From contig VNWV01000008.1 of NCBI GenBank assembly GCA_009801085.1, forward strand, positions 1,364,001 to 1,428,000: 64,000 bases of DNA. Direction: 5' to 3'. The notes under the pieces are model-generated. The model did no database searches. It saw only the letters and a program-made list of their open reading frames with translations, and was not told where the DNA came from. This DNA comes from Lasiodiplodia sp. COLG20. Taxonomy: Eukaryota > Ascomycota > Dothideomycetes > Botryosphaeriales > Botryosphaeriaceae. The position numbers and the translations under genes were made by a program. Shown here piece by piece: positions 34,701-46,583 of the stretch; within the stretch, counting starts at the first letter, position 1, and each line of letters starts with the position of its first letter.

Positions 34701-36900
34701 TGTTCTGCATCGGGGTACCGGTGATGAGGAGTCTACTTGGTGCCCCGAAATCCATCAGCTTGGCATATAGCTGAGACTCACGGTTCTTAAGTCGATGAGC
34801 CTCGTCTACGGCCATGAACTGCCACTTGATTTGCGAAAGGAAAGTAGAGTCGGCAAGAACAAACTCATAGGTCGTCAAGAGCACATGAAACTTAGTCCTC
34901 TTGGGGTTGCCCTCAACAAGCATTTCGTACTCGCGGATAATCTTCCGCGAGGCTTCGTTGCCGTTGTAGACAACGTAGTTCATGTCAGGCGCCCAGTTGT
35001 CGAAGGTCTCCGCCCATGCGGGCAGGGTCGAGAGTGGAACAACTACGACAAACGGCCCTTGTTGGCCACGGTCATGTCGCAACCAATTCATGAACGACAC
35101 TGTTTGTACGGTCTTGCCAAGACCCATTTCGTCGGCAAGAATGGCATTGTCTCCTTTGCACCAGTGGTACGCCAAGAAGCTGACGCCTCTCAATTGGAAG
35201 TCTCTGAGTTGGCCGAATTTAATGTATTCGGGTTGCTCGCGGATAGCGACGTACTTCCGACGTGTGGCGATGTTGGACTCACGCTTGTCGGAGACGGGCA
35301 CTTTCGAAGATCTGTCGAGATACCGGTCGATCTGTTCTTGAGCAAGCTGACCGACTAGTGATGCCGGCTCCCAAGTACATTCCTCATACGGGAGGGCTTT
35401 CCCTATAGCACGGTGTCAGCGTTTAGAACCAGAACGACAGATGTTGTTCCTACATTTGACGAGGTACTCAGTTTCTTCCTCACCCTCCTGGGAGGCAATG
35501 ACACGTTCAACGTGCCGTGAGTCCTCATGGAGGTCTTCGACTTTCTCGCGATCGAGGTTCCACTTCTCCTTCTCCTCAGAAGGAACTTCAGGATCACCCA
35601 TGATCATGATCTCTTCCAGGACGATCTTGCGAAAGTAGTTCTCAACTTTCCTGAACCCTTTGTATCCGGACAGTGAGGAGAACTCCTCGTACGTAGCGTG
35701 AAACGGGGCTTTGCCAACCCATTTGATCTGCGTCGATGATTAGCTAACATGATGCGGCACATCGCAGGTGAGGAGCAGCTTACCAGGTACTCGTAGTCAT
35801 GTTTCGTGAGGTTGCTCATCTCTCCATCTGTTCCACAGTTAGGCATGCAAGCCTTCAGAGGGGACTGAATACTGACCGGAGTCTTCTCGTCGCCGATGGA
35901 GGATGACTCTGTCAATCTGCGGACTATCATCTTCCTCGGCGGTGACCCAGTAATTGGGCGTCATATCCTCCGACTCGTCGCTGAATATGTTGTCATCATC
36001 GTCTTCGTTGTAACTCGTGACCTTCGCAGCGTTGCGTGTCGAGAAACGGACTTCAGCCTGCGAGGGCGGTGCCCGTCCCGAAGCCACAAGGTGCCGGTGT
36101 TTCCGTTGTTTCTTGGTAGGGACCTGGCGGCGACCACCAACGTACGCGTCGGAGTCGGAGTCTGACTCAGAAAGGGAAGGGGGGTCTGGCGATGGACGAC
36201 GGGAGCCTAGGCAATGGTGAGCTCGGCCATGCAGTTGAGTTCTCGAACAGCGAGTGACAACATACCTCTGGCAGGAGCGATTGTTCTCCGCTTCTTCCGG
36301 CGAGGATTCACAGCATCAGAATCAGAGTCATCCTCTTCCGAACTGCTGTCAATCTGTGGAGACGTATCAGTGGGAGTGGTCTTAGAGACGCAGGCGAGAA
36401 GGATGGCATACCACACGACGGTTTGCGCGAGCGCGGCCCTACGGCAGAGTTCAGTGAAGAGTCCAACACGACTAGTTATGAGAACGCACGCTTCTCCTGA
36501 GACCGTAGAGCTCTGGATTCTGGTTTATGTACTCATCGTCTTCAACACTAGCTTTCCGTTTCCGGGGTCTCTGCGAGTCCTCCGATGATGACCGATCAAC
36601 TTCTTCGTTGTCTGACTGCGCAGGTGGCGTTTCCGACTCGTAGTCCCCGTCCTCTGAGCCTTCCGCGTCTTCGCTATGGGACGAGTCCGACAGCGCGTCT
36701 ACCTCATTGTCCTCATCTTGTACGGGACTCTGAGCATCGCTAGATGGTGATAGAGCTACGGCGGCACGGTTCGTAGGGTCGGACAGTTCGCTTTCGCTGG
36801 GTGCGTCTTCATCGTCGACGTTGGTCACATTATGTGCTAGGGGAGAGCCATGACCGTTGACTATGGGCAGAGAGGTGGTCGGATTACCCGGAGAGTGCAT
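31725..36900 (-). CDS. CHD1: Chromatin remodelling ATPase CHD1
   Basis: Slides and spaces nucleosomes on transcribed genes, in the nucleus. Eight exons (36900-36490, 36438-36412, 36353-36266, 36206-35877, 35827-35784, 35727-35454, 35402-32033, 31980-31725) give about 1599 residues. Order: acidic Ser-rich N-terminus; chromodomain 1 (YEYLIKWVGKAPFHATYEEF) and 2 (EYLVKWKALPYEECTWEP), the first assembled across three exons; SNF2 ATPase with Walker A DEMGLGKTVQ near residue 481 and DEAH near 592; helicase C-lobe with [21 protein letters not shown]; a SANT/SLIDE-like DNA-binding region; a His/Arg-rich repeat; and the C-terminal CHCT domain (LDALVKCTSQKIPDRVERSL...LWDFIANNFWP). The ATG at 36900 starts MHSPGNPTTS; the frame stays open upstream, so a longer N-terminus or 5' UTR intron is possible. 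Confidence 0.94.
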
Positions 36901-38066
36901 GAGGATGGACCCGGCTAGATGGAGGAGATGGTCAGCTCGACTTCTCGATGGAAACGTGGCCGGGCGGAGTGAAACAAGGTGCATTGGAATCGGCGAGATT
37001 ACGCGACCAAGAATCATCAAAAAGCGACTTAAAACGTCTTGATAATAAAGAGAAAACAAGGTCCGACCGCAAAATGATGCTCGTGATGACTTGGGGCTGG
37101 GAGCGATGAAGACGTGTAAGGAAGGGGTCAATGGGGCGTAGGCGGTGCTAGAGCAGGCTCTAAGGTGGTGGAAAGCCGTAGCGACGAGGGTATACGCCAG
37201 TATACTCGACTATGCGAGCATCTGAGATGACGGCATGGTATATAAGGTAGAGTATGATAGCCTTCGCCGAGCGCTCCAAAGGCAGCGAGGCGGGGCGACG
37301 AAGAGCGAGCGTGAGAGGGGCAGAGCGATAGGAAAATCAGGGACGTACAGGCCATGGCTCGAGGCTACCGGGTGGATATGCACTTGGCGCGGGAAGGTGT
37401 CGTGGTGGGTGGTGGCTCCTGGTGTCTCTCGTGTATGGAGTGTGAAGACGAGCGGCAAGATGAGCCTTCGCCGACGCAGCAGCCCTATGGAGCGCGGTCA
37501 GATCCAGGCCACCCAAAAATAGCCTAGCGCGCTCGCTCACTGCGACTCGTACCGGCAACTGAACGCAACAAGCCTGCAGACGCCGGCGCAGAGTAGCACG
37601 ATGGAGAATTAGAATGCGCTGAAGCTGGCGGCCTCAAGAACGTGCAGGTGCAATTGCGGTCGTGGCCTTAGAGCCTGGTCGACAGCTGGTGCTCCGTAGC
37701 ACGCGCCCGCAGTTTGTACTGCCGAGTCCACGCACGCACCGCGCTCGGAGGCAGCCGGCCACGACTTTCTGTGACGTGCACCACCCCGGCAGCCCAAGGA
37801 CCAATCACTTGCTGGAGGATAAGCGTGCCCATTCACCGACAAAGCCACTCGCGCTGCCCACTGCGACCCTCCTGTCGCTGTCAAAGCATCCACTTGATCG
37901 CCGCAGCGTTGCGCTCTGGGACGTTTCGCCCGTGGCTCTCTACGGCCTCCAACGACCCCCCGTGTGCCGCCGCTTCGACGCCCACCCGCCTCCGTTTCAT
38001 CACTGCGCGCACGTCGCACTTCGGCTCTGAAATACACACACGCCCTCCAGGCGACGGCTGCACACC
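36901..38066. promoter_or_regulatory. Divergent region between CHD1 and RLI1
   Basis: About 1.2 kb between the head-to-head CHD1 and RLI1 starts; both promoters and leaders must lie here. A 3' splice-like TCTAG just upstream of the CHD1 ATG could end a 5' UTR intron. No conserved coding sequence seen. Confidence 0.5.
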
Positions 38067-40186
38067 ATGTCGGACAAGCTCACCAGGTACGCACCCTGAA
38101 AAGTCGCCTGGCCAGACTCGTGTGAGACTGACTTTGTCTTCAGAATTGCTATTGTCAACAGCGACAAGGTGCGTCACGCTGCGCAGAGCCCCGCCAACCC
38201 CGCGGTGGCAGAATTTTGAATGTTTTCGCACGCTAACTGCAGATGTCGCATACAGTGCAAACCCAAGGTACGAACGCACCACGCCACGCGCCGCAATCGC
38301 CGCTGACTCTGGCCTAGAAATGCAGGCAGGAATGCAAGAAAGCTTGCCCCGTCGTTCGCACTGGCAAGCTGTGCATCGAGGTCGACCCAGCGTCTAAAAT
38401 CGCCTTCATCTCTGAGCGCCTGTGTATAGGGTGCGGTATCTGCCCGAAGAAATGCCCGTTCGACGCGATCAACATCATCAACTTGCCGACAAACCTGAAC
38501 ACTCAGGTCACGCACCGATATTCGGCGAACAGCTTTAAGCTGCACAGGCTGCCTATGCCCCGTCCCGGCCAGGTCCTTGGTCTTGTTGGAACGAACGGTA
38601 TTGGCAAGAGTACTGCACTAAAGATTCTCAGCGGCAAGTTGAAGCCGAACTTGGGCAGATACGACAACCCGCCTGATTGGGAGGAGATCCTGAAGTACTT
38701 CCGTGGTTCGGAGCTGCAGAGTAAGCATTCGGCCAGGCTGCCAGCCGCATTCGATGCGCTGATCACCTCTAGACTATTTCACCAAGGTGCTCGAAGACAA
38801 CCTGAAGGCCGTCATCAAGCCTCAGTATGTCGACCAGATCCCCAAGGCTATCAAGGCCGCCGACAAGCGTGTGGGAACGCTCATCTCCGGACGTGCACAA
38901 CTGGGTAACCTTGATGAAATCCTCGACGACCTGGACCTGAGACAGATTTATGACCGCGAGGTCACTCAATTGTCTGGTGGAGAAATGCAGCGTTTCGCCA
39001 TCGGTTCCGTGTGCGCCCAAAAGGCAGACGTGTACATGTTTGACGAGCCTTCGTCTTTCCTCGACGTCAAGCAGCGTCTTAACGCCGGTAGGATCATCCG
39101 CAGCTTGTTGCGCCCTGATGACTACGTCATTGTTGTCGAGCACGACTTGTCTGTCCTGGACTACCTTTCGGATTTCGTTTGCGTTCTCTACGGCAAGCCC
39201 GCGGTGTATGGTGTCGTCACCATGCCTTACTCCGTTAGGGAAGGTATCAACATCTTCCTTGATGGTAACATCCCAACGGAAAACCTCCGCTTCCGCGAAG
39301 AATCTCTGCAGTTCCGCATGGGTGAGGCGGGTGACGATTACTCGACCGACAAATCGCGTGCGTACGCCTACCCGGCTATGGAGAAGACGATGGGCAACTT
39401 CCACCTTTCGATCCAGCCTGGTGACTTCACCGATTCGGAAATCATTGTCATGATGGGAGAAAACGGAACTGGAAAGACCACCTTCTGTAAGATGCTTGCT
39501 GGTGCTCTCAAGCCCGACGGCGGCAAGACTGTTCCCCAGATGAATATCTCCATGAAGCCGCAGACCATCACCCCCAAGTTCCAGGGTACCGTTCGCCAGT
39601 TGTTCTTCAAGAAGATCAAAGCCGCTTTCCTCAACCCGCAGTTCCAGACCGATGTGTACAAGCCGCTCAAGATGGACGACTTCATTGACCAGGAGGTTCA
39701 GAACCTGTCTGGTGGTGAATTGCAGCGTGTCGCTATTGTCTTGGCTCTTGGTATCCCAGCTGAAATCTACCTCATTGACGAGCCCTCGGCGTACCTCGAC
39801 TCCGAGCAGCGTATCGTTGCCTCCCGTGTCATCAAGCGCTTCATCATGCACTCCAAGAAGACCGCCTTCGTCGTCGAGCACGATTTCATCATGGCCACCT
39901 ATCTCGCCGACCGCGTCATTGTTTTCGATGGCAAGCCTTCTATTGACGCTCGTGCGCAGACCCCCGAGAGTTTGTTGACTGGCTGCAACAAGTTTTTGAA
40001 GAACTTGGATGTCACCTTCCGTCGTGACCCCAACTCGTACCGCCCCCGTATCAACAAGTACAACTCCCAAATGGACCAGGAGCAGAAGTTGTCCGGCAAC
40101 TACGTAAGCAATACCCTTCTTTTGATTTCAATTCTAGTTTTTGCTGATTCTCTGGACTACAGTTCTTCCTGGAAGAAGAGAATTGA
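38067..40186 (+). CDS. RLI1: Fe-S ABC ATPase RLI1/ABCE1, ribosome recycling factor
   Basis: Splits terminated ribosomes into subunits and works in initiation and ribosome export; essential in eukaryotes studied. Six exons (38067-38086, 38144-38168, 38256-38267, 38318-38720, 38773-40103, 40163-40186) give 604 residues, the normal ABCE1 length. The N-terminal Fe-S domain holds the cysteine sets [14 protein letters not shown] and [16 protein letters not shown]. Nucleotide-binding domain 1 has [17 protein letters not shown] and DEPSSFLD; domain 2 has [17 protein letters not shown] and DEPSAYLD. The protein ends LSGNYFFLEEEN. The frame remains open past the last donor to 40505, but that reading loses the conserved tail. 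Exon 3 is a 12-nt microexon. It shares a divergent promoter region with CHD1. Confidence 0.97.
38256..38267 (+). other. RLI1: 12-nt microexon in RLI1 (encodes CKPK)
   Basis: Lies between introns 38169-38255 (with a CTAAC branch point) and 38268-38317. It encodes Cys16-Lys-Pro-Lys, the first cysteine of the ABCE1 iron-sulfur domain. Using the earlier AG at 38242 instead would give a non-conserved insert. Skipping keeps the frame but deletes the cysteine. Confidence 0.85.
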
Positions 40187-41052
40187 AGAGGCTGTCCCAA
40201 AGAAGGACTACAAACCGCCTCATCGTCACGACCACTTCCCACCTCCTTCGGTTAGCAACAATGGCGTTCATGGGGGCGGAGCATTTTTGGGCTATAGCGG
40301 CGGAAAAAAGAAAGCAAGCATAGGGAAGCGGGGTAAAAATGGGCTCCTTGAGGAGGAAGGCGCGTCGGACGAAGACGATGATGAGGATGACATACACCAC
40401 CAGCAGCGGTCTACCTCCTGTAGTCGCACCTCGGTAGCGTCGCTCCTCCTGCTGCCGCCACAGCTACTTCAACCACCGGGACTGTCAGTTCTCGTGATGG
40501 TGTAGTTTGTGCGCGTGCCGTGTGTAGCGAGAATATGCGTTAGAGGTTCCACCACGGGTCAAGTTAGGTGATCCGCTGCTTTATTTAATCGTCACGATGA
40601 TATACTACTTCTCTTTTTCACATCGTACTAGCATGGAGTTCTTGCACATGACTCATAGAAGGAAGAGTAGATTTGCATTGACCTGTAATATGGGAAGTGT
40701 GCTAATCAAATCAAGAGCTCGAATGGGCGGCACTGTATTATACACTGAGAGCTCTTTCTGATTTTGGTGGGAGGAAGAGCAAGTAGCTGCATCCCGGGGG
40801 ATGGACACAAAACGTCCAAAAGAAATCATAAGATGCTTTTGACGTACCAGGCAGTCTGATTTTTTTTTTCCCTTGCGTGTCGATCCTTTCTTCCGAGCTG
40901 CGATGGGGGTAAGGATGAACATGTAGCGGATGGGGAAGGATGGGGTACAGTTAGCGGCAAGCAAACGAGGAGTAACCCTCTCAGCTCAAGGAGAGAAGGG
41001 GGTGTTGCCTCATTATCGCTGCACTCGCCGTGCTGCCAGCTGCTAGTGTTGC
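40187..41052. other. Convergent 3' region between RLI1 and PRP40
   Basis: About 865 bases between facing stop codons. It contains an open frame that is only RLI1 read-through (40187-40505), a run of ten T at 40859-40868, and no other recognisable gene. Confidence 0.5.
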
Positions 41053-43577
41053 TTAGTCCTCCTCAATTTCGCCCTCCTCACTGCCCGAGCGAAGACCAGC
41101 GTCCTCTTTGGGCGGTTCGGCAGGCTGGGCCTTCTTTTCGGGAGTCCTAGATCTGTGACGGCGAGGGGAGAAAGTACGCTCACGAGTTTCCCTACGAGTC
41201 CTCTGTTAAACTAATTAGCATAGCCCGTTCCTTCGCCAACGGATGGCGGTAGGCGGTAGATTCCACTGACCTTGGTATCCCGCTTGTTCTCCGGGCTCTC
41301 GCTGTCTCTTCTGCGTCTCATGCTGCCAGCCCTGCTGTCGCCGTAGTCGAGCTCGCTAGCCTTCTCACGTGGGTCGGCACGGCTGATATAAGAGCGCTCA
41401 CGCTCGACCTCGCGCTCCCTGCGTTCGCGATCATAATGGCTCAGGCTACTGACCTCTCTTCTATCGCTGACGTAGCGATCGCCGCGCCAATCTCTGCTGC
41501 GCGGGGGCGGCGACAAGCCAGACAGGCTGGACTTGCGGTACTGGCGCTCGCGGTCCGCTTGCGCTTTGCGACGATCCGCCTCGTAGGCGTCCGGCTCGGG
41601 AGTGCGGGTGCGGTGGCGGCGACCATGGCCGTTGCGGTAGTCCCGATCGCGCTCGCGCTCACGGTCACGGTCACGGTCCCGTTCACGGTCGCGGTCACGT
41701 TCACGCTCACGCTCACGCTCTCGGTCGCGGTCACGCCTGCTGCGGTCGCGTTCGCGCTCGCGCTCGTGATCGTCCTCCTTCTCCTTCAAGCGACGCAAAT
41801 GCTTGTCGAAAGCAGTGCGACGCAACTCGTCCGATTCCAGCTGTCGATATTCTTCGAACTTCTCAAGGCGAGGACGTACCTGCTCCCATGTGTCTTCCAG
41901 AGTGACCGGGGGCTCCAATCTCTTGATACGAGAACGCAGATTATCAATGTGCCGGCGCTGGACACGCTCAGCTTGGTGCTTGTTAGCCTCGGAGCGTTGC
42001 TGCTCCTTCTCCTTGATCCGTTCAAAGAGGAGCTTAAGAGAGTGATCGTCGATATTTGCTGTACGCCTTTCAGATCGCATCAGTGACATAAACTCATCCA
42101 GAGTGGTGCTTTGGGTGATTTCGAAACGACGATCCTATACTCTGTCAGCTGAAAGTCTCCATATACAATTCCTCTGTGCGAGGGACTCACATCTAGAACG
42201 TCAAGAACGTCGTGTCTCTTGCTACGCAGGACGCGCTCTTCCTCCTCGACCACATCCCAGAATAAGTCCAACGGGGTTGAGCCCGCCTGGCCCAGCATCG
42301 CAACGTAGCGAGGGTCATTTTCGAGCAGAGGATGAATCTCCTTCCACTTCGTTCCAGCCCGAATCTTGCCGTCATTGCGAAGCTCCTTGAGCAGTGCAAT
42401 GAATTTGTCCCGGTTCTGGCGCTCGCGCCTCGCTCTGGATTGCTTCTGCTTCTGGCGAACCTCGTTAAAGCTGCGTTCAAGAGTCTTGATGTGGGCCTCA
42501 AATGCTTTCAGGAGATCCAACTTGCTCAGCAACTCGAACTTTTCATCACCCTTGAAGCGCTCGTGCTCTTTGATCACATCCCGGACCTGAGCCCAACGAC
42601 TGTATGGTTCGAGCTGAAGCTCACCAAGCAGCGATGACAGCTCGTCGCTGGCCTGCTGACGGTCTTTGGCCTCAGTCTCGACGTGCGTCTTGTAGAGCTC
42701 GCAAATGTACTCTTCGAAGAGTTGCTTCCTCTCCTCGTCGCTCTTCGCAGAGCGATAGATGGTCTCGCCCTCGATGATAGGCTTGGCCGTCTTCCAGCGC
42801 GTGTAATACTTGATCTCTGGATGGCTCCTTAGCATTTTATTGAAGTCATTGCGAAGCTTGGCGAGCCTCTCCTTCTCGCGCTCCTTCTCCTGCTCGCGCA
42901 TTTCAACCACGTATTTCTCAAAGGCCGCCTTGCGGTCCTTAGGGTCCTTAATGGCACGGTACTGGTCGTCTCTGATGGTGGCGCGCATTGCTTGGTCCCA
43001 GGTCCAGTCAGGCTGGACACCGGCGCGTTTGAGGAGCTTCATGAAGGCAGCCTCAGCATCGTCGTAGGAGGAGTACTCAGGGCCGGTCTTTGTGTCAATA
43101 GAGGGAACAGAGCGCAGGCTCTCCAGCTTCTCGGACTGCGTGTAGCCTATCTGGCGGTCGACAGGCGCGCGGTCGGGGGTGTCCCTATTGAACCCATGTG
43201 AAGCAAAGGGAGGGGCAGCGCCAGCCACAAACTGCGAAGCAGGTGCCGCAGGCGGACGAGCAGGGGGCACGGATGCGAGAGCGACTTTGAAGGCCTCGGG
43301 CATTTCCCATGACGACTGTTTTGTCTCAGTGTTGTACCAGTACTTTTTGCCGCCCTCAGCGGTATACTCCTTCCACGGAAGATCTTTCAGAGCGCGCTAT
43401 GGTTCGTCAGCTTTGTCGAAGGCAGAAGGGGCGAGAGAAGCCAACCTCAACCGGGGTCAGAAGCTCGTCGGGCTTCGTCCATTGGGTGACCTTGGTCTGG
43501 CTGTTGTAGAAGTAGACGCGACCATCGGCGGTGCGCGCCTCCTGCCAGAGAACTGGCATTGGCGGAAGGCCGTTCAT
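41053..43577 (-). CDS. PRP40: U1 snRNP-associated splicing factor PRP40
   Basis: Bridges the 5' splice site and branch point complexes during spliceosome assembly, in the nucleus. Four exons (43577-43446, 43396-42191, 42134-41271, 41202-41053) give about 783 residues. Two WW domains sit at the N-terminus: WQEARTADGRVYFYN...QWTKP (residues ~10-38) and WKEYTAEGGKKYWYN...SWEMP (~50-78). Intron 1 lies between them. A chain of FF domains follows (for example AEAAFMKLLKRAGVQPDWTWDQAM). The C-terminal 250 residues are a long Arg/Glu/Asp dipeptide-rich tract (RERERERDRDRERD type) and an acidic end (GSEEGEIEED). The charged tail is longer than in yeast Prp40 and recalls the metazoan PRPF40 proteins. 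Confidence 0.94.
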
Positions 43578-43991
43578 CGCGACGGTTGTGCAGGGTGGGC
43601 GACGTGGTAGCCAGCAGCACGCGTTGAGCGTGAAAGGTGGATGATGCAGGCCGGCGAGTCGCAGCTCCGAACGCTAGTTTTGCGCGGGCGGTGAAGGCGG
43701 CGATCTGCCTTGGCGCGAGCGTCAACACCGCTGCTGTCCCCTTACCATCACCCCGGCTCGACATCCTCTCGTTGCTTGCAGACTGAACTCGAATCAGCCC
43801 GCCGGCCTGAGGAACCTGCCCTCTGTGCGACCCCGCCCTCCAGCTTCCCTTTCTTGCGCTTTTGTCCCGGGGCCGGCAGCTGGCTGCGCATCAAAAGCTC
43901 CGCCTCCAGCCAGATCAGATCCCCGACCCGCCTTGCATACAAGAACACAAGATGCACAATTCTACATAAAGCACCACCACACCAATCAATC
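43578..43991. promoter_or_regulatory. Divergent promoter region PRP40/TRS65
   Basis: About 410 bases between the divergent starts. A CCAAT motif (ACCAATCAAT) lies within 15 bases of the TRS65 ATG; otherwise no certain element was seen. Confidence 0.45.
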
Positions 43992-45821
43992 ATGACGACA
44001 GCCAGATTTCCGGGCCATTCGCGCACCACCAGCACTGATTTCTCTGAGACTTCCCTAGTCGAGACCGTCGTGCCCGCCGCTTCGGCAGCTGATCTCCAGC
44101 AGTCGCTCGGTGCATGGGATGGCACTATAAACGAAGCTAGCACATCGATCCTACCCTTTCTATCGCAACGACAGTTTCTATTCTTTGGTATGCGCTTGGA
44201 ACTGGGCACAGTCCTAAAGCAAACTTCTTACTCATTCCTAGGAATCTAGATGAACTTGTTCCTGTTTACGTGGTCCTCCGGACTCCAACTACCGATGAAA
44301 ACACCCTCAAATCCTACCTAGGGAGGCTTGCCCTCAACGTCGAGGCCTATGCTACATCGACTGCTCCCCTATCCCACGCAGGTGCTCCGCATGCCCCTCC
44401 GCTGAAAGAACTTCTCCACTCTGCCTCTGTCCAGAATCCAGCGGAGCCAGTTCTCTTCTCTTCCAGAGGGGTGACTTACGAAAATGGCAACTCGCAAGAG
44501 TATTGCTATGTAGCCTGGAAGGTCGAAATCTTCATAGGTAATGCCAGCGCTGAACGACTGCAGACCAGGTCTAACCGACGCCAGGGCACCCGCGATCAAG
44601 ATTACCAAAACCGGTCGTTTATTTCTCAGTAGGAGCATCTCTGAAGCCTGTGCAGCAGGTGAAATCAGAACTCCTGGATGACGAGTATTTACCGAGCTTA
44701 GCTCCTCTATCAGGCAATTTGTTAGAAGCTTTTGCCAGAGACCCTGCGCTCCAGGGAGTAAAACCGCATCTATCCGCCTCGCGCATCACAAAGGTTGCCC
44801 CAGCCCCGTCAGTAGAACGCGACCTTTTGCGCCCACTGCAGAACGCCAGCAGGCGGACTTTTCGGGCATTTCCGGCGCTTGCATGGAGGATCCGGTACAC
44901 GAAGAGCTATGCTCCCGTGTCAGATCTCTCGATTTTTGCATCCTTCGATTTTGAAGTAACCGGCATGGCTGGCTAAAGCTTGAGCCTGAACGAGGTTGAA
45001 CTTGCTCTTTCGGATGGCCGCGTAGAGTCATGTGGAGAGAACCTCGGCGGCGGTCGCGAGAATGTCTACAAGTCCGGCGATCAGGTTGCCCTGCTGTACA
45101 AGCTGATACCGAACGATGTGTCCAAGGACTACACAGTGCCCATGAACATCCATGCATTGGATGTCAGCATAAGAGCGAAGATCCTCCTATCAGAAGAATG
45201 TCAGCCTGAAGTTGTCATCGACTGGAGAACAAACGTCGACATCGCCCACGTGCTTAAATCAAAACTCCGAGTCCCGGACCATCTCCTCGGCCGTTCAGCA
45301 CATCAGAGGAACATAAGCAGCATCAACTCCTCTTCCTCGTCCAAGCAGCCAGGTCCTGATTCTCTTCCCTACATGGAAAACGGCCTGCAGGACTCATCGT
45401 CAGGAGGAAACATCGATGTCGCAGTAACTATTGTTGGGCCGGAACGCGTCTACGTCGCGGAGCCTTTTGTCTGGGATGTTTTCATCGTCAACCGCTCTGA
45501 CCGCGAGCGCCGGCTGGAGTTCCAGGTTGTGTTCAAGGCTCTTGCCGTTGGACAGTCGCCAGACTTACTCCTCCATACGTCGAGGGGCCTCCATGTCGGG
45601 TAAGTAATTTCCAACGGATCTAGTAACAGAACTTTGCTGATTAGCACCCAAGGACGTTGGCGCCGACCGCGTGCAAAAATACTCAGATAGAGCTTGAGCC
45701 CTTCAAGGACGGCATACTCAATTTGGAAGCCCTGCGCCTGATTGACCTCCAGACGGAGGAGTACACGGACATCCATGATCTCCCGCTCATTGTGTCATAT
45801 AGGAGACCTAGTGGCGCGTAA
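43992..45821 (+). CDS. TRS65: TRAPPII subunit Trs65 homologue interrupted by an in-frame stop
   Basis: Trs65 belongs to the TRAPPII complex, which activates Rab GTPases at the late Golgi and affects wall glucan in yeast. Four exons (43992-44187, 44250-44537, 44585-45599, 45653-45821) join in frame to 556 codons. Recognisable parts are VPVYVVLRTPTTDENTLKSYL, AWRIRYTKSYAPVSDL, SLNEVELALSDG, GDQVALLYKL and the C-terminal VYVAEPFVWDVFIVNRS beta-sandwich region. One TAA at 44974-44976 lies in frame between EVTGMAG and SLSLNEVELAL; the same frame continues with conserved sequence on both sides. A 23-nt GTAACC...TAAAG span there is too short for an intron and out of frame. The gene may carry a nonsense mutation, a sequence error, or rarely read-through. 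All introns and the rest of the frame are intact, which argues for recent loss or error. Family assignment is from memory of its motifs. Confidence 0.75.
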
Positions 45822-46583
45822 GACATAGACGGGAGTCCTTGCGCTTTGGTGGAAGAAGACTATGTTGGAGGGTGCGTTGGTATTGGGATCAATGCATCGG
45901 ACGCGTTTCGGGCTTACGCATCCCGTGACTGTATTGTTGGCAGAGGGTCAAAATGCCGAAGATAAGATACCTAGATGAATAGAAACATTCAAGAGCTGTG
46001 AAGAAGAATAGCGCAAGCCGAGCTCACCTGGTTGTGCGCTCGGATGCTGTGGTTGGGTGGGAATGCAGGGACGGATTTGGCAGCTGATTTTAGATCAGAG
46101 CCAGAGTAAGGAAGCGCGCGGGATGAGCGACGACTCCGCCTCACAACATCCTCCGACCAACTCACATCCCCTCCTGCACTCAAGTATCCCTTGAAACAAC
46201 ACCTCAGCGCGACCGCCGCGACCAGACGATACCCATTACCCGTGTGCGGTGACGCATAGCGCTGGCTGTTCCGCCGCCACTCAACTAGCTGTTCAGCTGC
46301 CTGACAGCCTGCCCTCGCCAGGAGCGCATTCGCGCCTACCACCGATCCTCACAACGACGTCACTACGAACCCGATACTCCACCGCCACACCTCTCACAAT
46401 GATTGAAGGACAACGACGCCGCTTTTTGCGCACCCTCAACAGCCGCTATATATACGGTAGTATTGTACGTGCTCCCATGGAATCCCAGCGAACCTTGCGC
46501 CGCTTCTTCCGCCGCCAAAGTGGTACTGACTCCGCTGGTCGCAACCGCAGCCTCTCCTACACGCTATTGTCTTCCTCCTCCAA
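45822..46583. other. Region between TRS65 and the Mpv17-family gene
   Basis: About 760 bases holding the TRS65 3' flank and the promoter and leader of the next gene. A short frame at 46399-46640 is open, but nothing in it is recognisable. The Mpv17-family start lies downstream. Confidence 0.45.

Noticed and set aside
38769..40070. 433-codon minus-strand frame opposite RLI1
   Set aside because: Antisense shadow of a conserved exon; composition is typical of reversed coding sequence.
40104..40505. Extension of RLI1 through to a stop at 40505
   Set aside because: Read-through of the last intron; the spliced form gives the conserved ABCE1 ending NYFFLEE.
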